Assembly (NCBI GenBank): GCA_050289485.1
Contig: JBNKFV010000015.1
Coordinates: forward strand, 310,001 to 374,000
Length of the DNA: 64,000 nucleotides
Source of the DNA: JBNKFV01 sp050289485
GTDB taxonomy: Bacteria > Pseudomonadota > Gammaproteobacteria > Pseudomonadales > Cellvibrionaceae
Direction: 5' to 3'
This document shows, one piece after another, positions 58,575-64,000 of this stretch. Each line of letters opens with the position of its first letter. Position 1 is the first letter of the stretch. Position numbers and translations under genes: made by a program. Under the pieces are notes generated by a model. It saw only the letters and a list, made by a program, of their open reading frames with translations. It searched no databases and was not told the DNA's origin.

Positions 58575-60110
58575 ATGGGTGCCATCAATACCAATGCCAG
58601 TGTAGCTGGTATGTCGTCAGGAAATCGCGGAGCCGTCGCTAAAGGGGCAGACCTGCTACCTGATTTTGCTACTGCCGATACAACGTCGTTTTCCAGTGTG
58701 TTGTCTGAACAGCAGGCAGCAAAGGGTGCCCGCGAGGCAACTAAAGTGGCGGGTGATAGTGGCACTGCGCAGCAGGGTGTGAATGAAAAACGCAATACGG
58801 CCGGTAGGTCTGAACAGCGGCCTGCGGGTAATAACTCCACTGCCGACGATTCGGATAAAGCGAAAGCTAGTGGTACTAAAGTTAAAGATGGTGTTGTTGA
58901 AGAGCACGCCGAAGGCCCGGGTGATTCGAATACCTCCGCTGTAAGTGACACTGAGCCAGCCGGTGCTGGTGACTTGTCTGCTGATAAGGTAGTGGCTGGG
59001 GAGACTGGCCAGCAGACAGGTGGCGAGCTTCTTGTTGGTAGAGTCTTAGATGGTTTGGTCAACAATGACACGGCTTTAAATGAGGCCTATGGGCAGGTAG
59101 AGCCGCTACCTTTGGACGCGGTTTATGGGCAGGTAGAGCCGCTGGCTTTGGATGCGGTTTATGGGCAGGTAGAGCCGTTGCCTTTTTTCCAGCGGCAGGC
59201 CAGCGCCCCATCCGTTGAGGATGTTGCGTCCGGACTAACACTGGAGGTAGAGAATGTGCCGGATGGCGTATTGCCAGAAGGTGATACTGACGCCAATTTG
59301 GTCGAGGTGACTGTTGCACCTGCTCTTGACTATCTATGGGCTGGCGCGCAGTCAAGTGATGTTAATAAATTGGTTGCGTCAACGCAGCCCGGTGCATTTG
59401 CTAATAGCGGTTTGATGCAAGGCCGGGGCAATTTGCCTGTCGACTCATTTTCGCAAGCGATTGACCTGCCGCTTTCGGGTACTGTTGATGTGACTGAAGG
59501 GTTGCAAATACAGACACAGCTCACGGAGAAAGGAGGGCTGGCAAAGTGGGCGCAGGTGGTGCAGGAAACCGGCGACGTTGGCGCTGATGTTGGTGATACG
59601 GATGAAACAACGTCTGCCGCACTGGCCGCGATCCGCTTAACCCAGGCTTTGCCTACGGGCAATACAGCGGCAAGGGTCTCCGGTGGTTTGTCTACCGTCA
59701 TCAATGTGCCGGTTGGTCAGCCCCAGTGGAATGCTGCCGTTTCCGAAAAAGTGATGTGGATGGCGAGCCAAAACTTGCAAGAAGCAGAGATTCATCTTGA
59801 TCCACCTGAACTGGGCCCTATGCAGGTCAGGGTATCAGTCGCCAATGAGCAGGCGCATGTATCGTTTGTGGTTCACCACAGCGCTGTGCGTGATGCGCTG
59901 GATCAGGGGGCTGTACGCCTGCGTGAGATGTTTGCTGAAGAAGGTCTCGACTTGGGCAGTGTTGATGTGTCTGATCAGTCTGCTTCACAATATGGTCAGT
60001 CAGAGCGCGATTCTGACAGTCCGCAATCGAGGGGACAGGATGGCTCGACTGATGAAGAGCCGGCGATTACTGCAGTTACTCGTGTAGGGGGTATAGATCA
60101 CTACGTTTAA
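58575..60110 (+). CDS. fliK: Flagellar hook-length control protein FliK
   Basis: 511 residues. Long, polar, low-complexity N-terminal ruler region rich in Ala/Gly/Asp/Thr, then the conserved C-terminal Flg_hook domain (about 390-485; QEAEIHLDPPELGPMQVRVS and AVRDALDQGAVRLREMFAEE), which binds FlhB to switch export specificity. Three tandem copies of a 12-residue unit YGQVEPLPLDAV occur at about 172-203. Separate unit behind a perfect sigma-54 promoter; the usual neighbours fliL-M-N are not present, and ectoine genes follow. Confidence 0.93.
   Translation: MGAINTNASVAGMSSGNRGAVAKGADLLPDFATADTTSFSSVLSEQQAAKGAREATKVAGDSGTAQQGVNEKRNTAGRSEQRPAGNNSTADDSDKAKASGTKVKDGVVEEHAEGPGDSNTSAVSDTEPAGAGDLSADKVVAGETGQQTGGELLVGRVLDGLVNNDTALNEAYGQVEPLPLDAVYGQVEPLALDAVYGQVEPLPFFQRQASAPSVEDVASGLTLEVENVPDGVLPEGDTDANLVEVTVAPALDYLWAGAQSSDVNKLVASTQPGAFANSGLMQGRGNLPVDSFSQAIDLPLSGTVDVTEGLQIQTQLTEKGGLAKWAQVVQETGDVGADVGDTDETTSAALAAIRLTQALPTGNTAARVSGGLSTVINVPVGQPQWNAAVSEKVMWMASQNLQEAEIHLDPPELGPMQVRVSVANEQAHVSFVVHHSAVRDALDQGAVRLREMFAEEGLDLGSVDVSDQSASQYGQSERDSDSPQSRGQDGSTDEEPAITAVTRVGGIDHYV
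59088..59183 (+). repeat. 36-bp tandem repeat inside fliK
   Basis: Two full and one partial copy of a 36-bp unit starting TATGGGCAGGTAGAGCCG (59088, 59124, 59160), encoding YGQVEPLPLDAV. The copies differ by only a few bases, so the duplication is recent or kept uniform. In frame, so copy-number change would alter ruler length by 12 residues per unit. Confidence 0.9.
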
Positions 60111-60120
60111 GTGACTTTTA

Positions 60121-60153
60121 TAGGTAGCTTGCTGGATTAGGGCTGGCTACCTA
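60121..60153. terminator. Inverted repeat between convergent fliK and ectR
   Basis: TAGGTAGC / GCTACCTA, perfect 8 bp with a 17-base loop; its right arm includes the ectR stop codon. Likely a bidirectional end point, without a clear T-run on either side. Confidence 0.45.
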
Positions 60154-60798
60154 GCGTGTTTCTGGGCCTCCATCTGTATTGGTCTCGTCGTATGCTTCCA
60201 TTTTGTCCACAGACGTATCGAAGCGGTCCAGCATGCCTACGTCCAGCACCGGCGAGGCATCGATGTGCTGGGCATCCATCATTTGCGCGACCCGCTGTAG
60301 CGACGAAATAATCATTGTTTGTTCCCATTCCTTGAGGTCATTGAACTGGCGGGCAAAGTGATCCTGCAGTGGGATCGGTGCATTTCGCAACATTTCCATG
60401 CCATCATCAGTCAGATAGGCGTGCACTTTGCGCTTGTCTTCAGAAGAGCGCTCTCTCACAACCAGTTTCCGCTTTTCCAGTCGATCCAGAATTGTCGTCA
60501 CGGTGGCTTGGCTCAAGCTCATGTTCGTGGCCAGCTCGCCAATGGTTACTGCACCCTGATCTCGAATGGTTTGTAGCAACAGTATCTGCGGGGCTGTCAG
60601 CCCGGTGGTTTTGGCTAAATGCTTTGAGTGCAGGTCGGTTGCTCTGATGACGCGGCGCAGGGCAACCAGTACAGAATCTATACTTTTCAAAATATCCGGC
60701 ATCCTCTGATAGGGGGTCAGTTTCTTTCTGCCCGACATTATAGAGGGCTTTCCCTGAGTTTGGGCCCCCTTTGTCAGGGGTTTTGGTTTGGCATTCAT
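60151..60798 (-). CDS. ectR: MarR-family regulator of ectoine genes, EctR
   Basis: 215 residues; start supported by GAAGGA 7 bp upstream. Winged helix-turn-helix (about 60-155) with GLTAPQILLLQTIRDQGAVT, TNMSLSQATVTTILDRLEKR and the wing RSSEDKRKVHAYLT. The core is that of EctR1-type MarR repressors found beside ectABC in methylotrophs and marine bacteria. It is divergent from ectA, with 198 bp between and an EctR-like palindrome at 60858-60875. About 30 basic residues precede the domain and 35 acidic ones follow it. The ligand or osmotic signal is unknown. Confidence 0.9.
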   Translation of the reverse strand: MNAKPKPLTKGAQTQGKPSIMSGRKKLTPYQRMPDILKSIDSVLVALRRVIRATDLHSKHLAKTTGLTAPQILLLQTIRDQGAVTIGELATNMSLSQATVTTILDRLEKRKLVVRERSSEDKRKVHAYLTDDGMEMLRNAPIPLQDHFARQFNDLKEWEQTMIISSLQRVAQMMDAQHIDASPVLDVGMLDRFDTSVDKMEAYDETNTDGGPETR

Positions 60799-60857
60799 TC
60801 TTTAATCCTTCGTCGAATATTGAATTGGGATGGATTTTTTCACTTATTCCTGTAAAA

Positions 60858-60875
60858 TATATAGACATCTAAATA
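60858..60875. promoter_or_regulatory. EctR operator, TATATAG-ACAT-CTAAATA
   Basis: An imperfect palindrome in the ectR-ectA gap. On the minus strand it reads TATTTAG-ATGT-CTATATA; the EctR1 site of Methylomicrobium alcaliphilum, as I recall it, is TATTTAGT-GT-ACTATATA, so both 7-base half-sites agree and the spacing is the same. It lies about 60 bp before ectR and 120 bp before ectA and could repress both. Confidence 0.72.
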
Positions 60876-60996
60876 AATATTACCGTTTTTTGCGCCATAA
60901 TTTCAAACAAAATCGCTAAAATCAGCGTTTTATGAACTTTTTTAATAGATTTTTTGTAAATCTAGTTAGTGCTATAAATAATTGAGGTGAAATCAA

Positions 60997-61527
60997 TTGA
61001 GTGCGAAAGAATTGATAGAAAAGCAGTCGAGCACCGCTGTGAACTTCCGAAAGCCGGTTTCAGAAGACGGCCACTGGGTTGCCGAACTGGTCAAGCGCTG
61101 TCCGCCGCTCGATACCAACTCAACCTACTGCAATTTGTTGCAGTGTTCGCATTTTGCCGGTACCAGTGTGGCGGCAGAGCTTGGGGGTGAACTGGTGGGT
61201 TTTGTAAGTGGCTATGTGGTTCCCGCCAAGCCAGACACGCTGTTTGTATGGCAAGTGGCTGTGGATGAGCGGGCGCGCGGCATGGGGCTGGCAACGCGAA
61301 TGATCAAAAGTATTTTGGCGCGACCTGAATTGGTCGGTGTGCGTTACATCGATACGACTATTACCGCAGACAATGAGGCGTCGTGGACGCTGTTTCGTCG
61401 CCTTGCCGAAAAGCTGAATACATCGCTCAAAGACACTGACATGTTTGATAAAGATCGCCATTTTAATGGCCTTCACGACAGCGAAAGGCTGGTGACTATT
61501 GGGCCATTAAAGGGACAGGCTACGTAA
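60997..61527 (+). CDS. ectA: Diaminobutyrate acetyltransferase EctA
   Basis: 176 residues from a TTG start with GAGGTGA 6 bp upstream. GNAT acetyltransferase: VNFRKPVSEDGHWVAELVKR, NSTYCNLLQCSHFAGTSVAA, VWQVAVDERARGMGLATRMI (acetyl-CoA loop) and YIDTTITADNEASWTLFRRL match EctA closely. It acetylates L-2,4-diaminobutyrate, the second step to the compatible solute ectoine. First gene of ectA-ectB-ectC-ask. Confidence 0.95.
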   Translation: MSAKELIEKQSSTAVNFRKPVSEDGHWVAELVKRCPPLDTNSTYCNLLQCSHFAGTSVAAELGGELVGFVSGYVVPAKPDTLFVWQVAVDERARGMGLATRMIKSILARPELVGVRYIDTTITADNEASWTLFRRLAEKLNTSLKDTDMFDKDRHFNGLHDSERLVTIGPLKGQAT

Positions 61528-61644
61528 GTTCGAATTAAGCAGGTTGGCTGCGGTGTGCGATTGCGCGGCCAGCCGACGGCTAAGCAGTTACTAGATAAAC
61601 CAGTTTTCAAATCATTTAAAATTAACAACACGGAGCTTAAGGTA

Positions 61645-62952
61645 ATGAAAATTTTTGAGGAAATTGAATCGGAAGTTCAATCGTATGCACGCTCTTTTCC
61701 ACGTGTATTTAACCGTGCGAAAGGTGAGTTTCTTTACGATGAAGATGGTAACGAGTACCTGGATTTCCTCGCAGGTGCAGGCACGTTGAATTATGGTCAC
61801 AATAACAACCTGTTCAAAGAGCGTTTGCTCGAATACATCGAAGCAGATGGGATTTGTCACGGGCTCGATTTGCACACCAAGGCAAAAGGCGAGTTTCTTG
61901 AAGTATTTAATGAAAAAATTCTGAAACCACGCGATATGGATTACGTGGTGCAGTTTACTGGGCCTACCGGTACTAATGCGGTGGAGGCAGCCTTGAAATT
62001 GGCGCGTAATATAAAGGGCCGTGAAAACATTATTACGTTTACCAATGGTTTTCACGGTGTGAGCTTGGGAGCTTTGGCAGCTACCGGTAACTCCCATCAC
62101 CGTGGTGCAGCGGGTGTAAGCATGGCAGGGGTTACCCGTATGCCATACGACGGTTATCTGGGTGATGAAGTAGATACTACCTATTACTTGGATAAAGTAC
62201 TGGGTGATTCCAGCAGTGGTGTTGATAAGCCTGCAGCCGTTATTGTTGAGACCGTACAGGGTGAGGGTGGTATTAACGCGGCTAGTTTTGAGTGGTTACG
62301 CAACTTGCAAGACGTTTGTCGACGTAACGATGTGCTGTTGATTGTTGATGATATTCAGGCCGGTTGTGGCCGTACGGGTACATTCTTCAGCTTTGAAGAA
62401 GCCGGTATTGACCCTGATATCGTGACAATGTCGAAGTCTTTAAGTGGTTACGGCCTGCCATTTGCGGTAGTGCTTATTCGCCCAGAGCTAGACCGTTGGA
62501 AGCCGGGTGAGCACAACGGTACCTTCCGTGGTAACAATCTGGCGTTTGTCACCGCAAAAGCCGCGATTGAACACTATTGGAGCACCGATATATTCGCGCA
62601 GGAAGTAAAAACAAAAGGTGATTATGTTGCCCAACGGCTTGAGGCTATTGTAGAAAAATATGGTAATGGCCAGTTCACCACCCGTGGTCGTGGTATGTTC
62701 CGTGGTATTAACTGCGTAAATGGTGAAATTGCCGAGAAAATTACGCGCAGAGCTTTCAAAAAAGGGTTGGTCATTGAAACTAGTGGTGCCGAGGATCAGG
62801 TGATAAAGTTTCTGTGTCCATTGATCATTACACAGGCGAACTTGACTCGTGGTATCGATATTCTGGAAGAGTGTATCCGTGAAGTGTGTGCCGCTGAAGA
62901 CGATATTCCAGAAACCAATGATTACTTCGATGATGTGAAAATGACCGGCTAA
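61645..62952 (+). CDS. ectB: Diaminobutyrate-2-oxoglutarate transaminase EctB
   Basis: 435 residues from MKIFEEIESEVQSYARSFPR; an upstream in-frame start gives a non-homologous leader. Class III aminotransferase: FTGPTGTNAVEAALKLARNI, ITFTNGFHGVSLGALAATGN, LLIVDDIQAGCGRTGTFFSF (PLP-binding Asp) and the Schiff-base Lys in VTMSKSLSGYGLPFAVVL. It converts aspartate semialdehyde to diaminobutyrate. 117 bp after ectA and 83 bp before ectC. Confidence 0.95.
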   Translation: MKIFEEIESEVQSYARSFPRVFNRAKGEFLYDEDGNEYLDFLAGAGTLNYGHNNNLFKERLLEYIEADGICHGLDLHTKAKGEFLEVFNEKILKPRDMDYVVQFTGPTGTNAVEAALKLARNIKGRENIITFTNGFHGVSLGALAATGNSHHRGAAGVSMAGVTRMPYDGYLGDEVDTTYYLDKVLGDSSSGVDKPAAVIVETVQGEGGINAASFEWLRNLQDVCRRNDVLLIVDDIQAGCGRTGTFFSFEEAGIDPDIVTMSKSLSGYGLPFAVVLIRPELDRWKPGEHNGTFRGNNLAFVTAKAAIEHYWSTDIFAQEVKTKGDYVAQRLEAIVEKYGNGQFTTRGRGMFRGINCVNGEIAEKITRRAFKKGLVIETSGAEDQVIKFLCPLIITQANLTRGIDILEECIREVCAAEDDIPETNDYFDDVKMTG

Positions 62953-62972
62953 TGGCCATTATTATTGATAAA

Positions 62973-62994
62973 AGCTGCAGGCTTGCCTGCAGCT
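62973..62994 (+). other. Stem-loop between ectB and ectC
   Basis: AGCTGCAGGC-TT-GCCTGCAGCT, a perfect 10-base inverted repeat (about 9 pairs with a 4-base loop), 20 bp after the ectB stop. No T-run. It may stabilise the ectAB part of the mRNA or reduce read-through to ectC. Confidence 0.55.
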
Positions 62995-63035
62995 ATTGGT
63001 ATACTTGTTAAATATTTTGGTAGTGAGATAGAAAC

Positions 63036-63434
63036 GTGATTTACAGAACTTTAGAACAAGCTGAAAAAGAAGGCCGCAAAATTGTATCGCCAGACGGCAA
63101 CTGGGATAGTACTCGGTTGTTGTTGAAAAATGACAACATGGGCTTCTCTTTTCATATTACGACCATTTTTGCAGGTAAGGATTTTCACCTGCATTACAAA
63201 AATCATTTGGAGTCCGTGTACTGCATTTCTGGTGAAGGCGAAGTAGAGACGCTGGCAGATGGAAAACGTTATCCTATCAAACCAGGTGCCATCTACATTC
63301 TCGACAAACACGATTCGCATATGCTGCGTGCTACCAAAGAGATGAAGTTAGCGTGCGTATTTAATCCACCACTTAATGGTAAAGAAGTGCACGAGCCTGA
63401 TGGATCTTATGCGCTGGAAGCCGAGTCACTGTAA
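63036..63434 (+). CDS. ectC: Ectoine synthase EctC
   Basis: 132 residues from a GTG start giving MIYRTLEQAEKEGRKIVSPD. Cupin fold with the EctC core DNMGFSFHITTIFAGKDFHL, HYKNHLESVYCISGEGEVET and DKHDSHMLRATKEMKLACVF. It closes N-gamma-acetyldiaminobutyrate to ectoine by loss of water, using iron. No ectD hydroxylase is visible in the window; it could lie beyond the edge. Confidence 0.96.
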   Translation: MIYRTLEQAEKEGRKIVSPDGNWDSTRLLLKNDNMGFSFHITTIFAGKDFHLHYKNHLESVYCISGEGEVETLADGKRYPIKPGAIYILDKHDSHMLRATKEMKLACVFNPPLNGKEVHEPDGSYALEAESL

Positions 63435-63511
63435 TAGATAACCCATTGGCCATAATGGCGTCTCGGTGTTTATTTTTATAGTGATTAACTAGAAAGGAGG
63501 CTTATTTAGCC

Positions 63512-64000
63512 ATGCATACCGTAGAAAAAATCGGTGGCACATCCATGTCAGACTACAAGTCTGTACGGGATAACATTATTTTTCGTCCACATCACGGCAG
63601 CGATTGGTATCACCGCATTTTTGTGGTCTCGGCGTACAGTGGTATTACCAACCAGCTACTGGAACACAAAAAAACGGGTCAGCCCGGTGTTTATGGGTTG
63701 TTTGCCAGCAGCATGGACGACCGCAGCTGGCGTGAAGCATTGGATGCGGTGAAAACAGAAATGCTAGGTATTAACCGGGACTTGTTCGTTGAAGGTAAAG
63801 ATTTGGCCGATGCCAATGAATTTATCGAGAAACGTTTACAAGATACAGAAGAGTGCCTTGCCAATCTTGATCACCTGTGCGGACACGGGCATTTTGAACT
63901 GGGTGCTCACTTGGCAACGGTGCGTGAAATGCTCGCAAGCTTAGGCGAGGCACACAGTGCCTGGAATACGGCCCGGTTGCTGAAGCGTGATGGCGTTAAT
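63512..64000 (+). CDS. ask: Ectoine-linked aspartokinase Ask_Ect, N-terminal part
   Basis: 163 codons to the window edge with no stop; the C-terminal part is missing. Start ATG with AAAGGAGG 11 bp upstream. The N-terminus HTVEKIGGTSMSDYKSVRDN has the KxGGTS motif of aspartokinases, with Ile after Lys as in the Ask_Ect subgroup, and VVSAYSGITNQLLEHKKTG follows. It phosphorylates aspartate, feeding aspartate semialdehyde to EctB; these copies are typically not inhibited by lysine or threonine. 77 bp after ectC, same strand. Confidence 0.93.
   Translation, partial: MHTVEKIGGTSMSDYKSVRDNIIFRPHHGSDWYHRIFVVSAYSGITNQLLEHKKTGQPGVYGLFASSMDDRSWREALDAVKTEMLGINRDLFVEGKDLADANEFIEKRLQDTEECLANLDHLCGHGHFELGAHLATVREMLASLGEAHSAWNTARLLKRDGVN

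Noticed and set aside
61612..62100. 162-codon leftward frame inside ectB
   Set aside because: Fully antisense to well-conserved EctB sequence and without start signals.

Overview
The window reads as the chromosome of a marine, polar-flagellated gammaproteobacterium. The Pseudomonas/Vibrio-type FleQ-FleS-FleR hierarchy, FlaG, an HptB-HsbR-HsbA module and an ectoine operon, with roughly even GC, suggest the Cellvibrionales (Teredinibacter/Saccharophagus-like). That placement is inference; no rRNA or other marker gene is present. About two thirds of the DNA is flagellar or chemotaxis genes.

Layout. (1) 1-13 kb: end of flgI, flgJ, flgK, flgL, an antisense FliT-like gene, two flagellin genes, flaG and fliD. 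(2) 13-27.8 kb: a glycosylation island. It holds an amidotransferase set (WbpG/PtmG-like enzyme, HisH-like, HisF-like), a sulfotransferase, a complete set of genes for CMP-legionaminic acid (legI, a NeuD-like acetyltransferase, legG, legB, legC, ptmE, ptmF, legF, ptmA) and a Maf-type flagellin glycosyltransferase. (3) 27.9-31.7 kb: a receiver-TPR protein, three fliS paralogues and a second FliT-like gene. (4) 32-39 kb: fleQ, a TonB-dependent receptor, fleS, fleR. (5) 39-45.7 kb: a small acidic protein gene, then fliE-F-G-H-I-J. (6) 46-58.3 kb: STAS protein, cheY, cheA, cheW, an MCP, cheR, cheD, cheB, then hsbA-hsbR-hptB. (7) 58.6-60.1 kb: fliK. (8) 60.1-64 kb: ectR divergent from ectABC and an aspartokinase gene cut by the window edge.

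Regulatory logic visible in the DNA. Strong sigma-54 (-24/-12) matches lie before flagellin 1, fliS2, fleSR and fliK, with a weaker one before fliE. Sigma-28 (FliA) matches lie before flagellin 2, fliD, fliS1 and the second FliT-like gene. The two flagellins and two of the FliS paralogues are therefore divided between an early (FleQ/RpoN) and a late (FliA) programme. The island would make an amidinated, possibly sulfated, legionaminic acid for Maf to attach to the flagellins.

Notable non-coding structure: two copies of a TTAACCC-N16-GGGTTAATAA-plus-GC-hairpin element (25.7 kb and, inverted, 45.8 kb), the second inside a row of four perfect inverted repeats; and a palindrome before ectABC that matches the known EctR1 operator in both half-sites. 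I saw no tRNA, rRNA, insertion sequence or CRISPR array.
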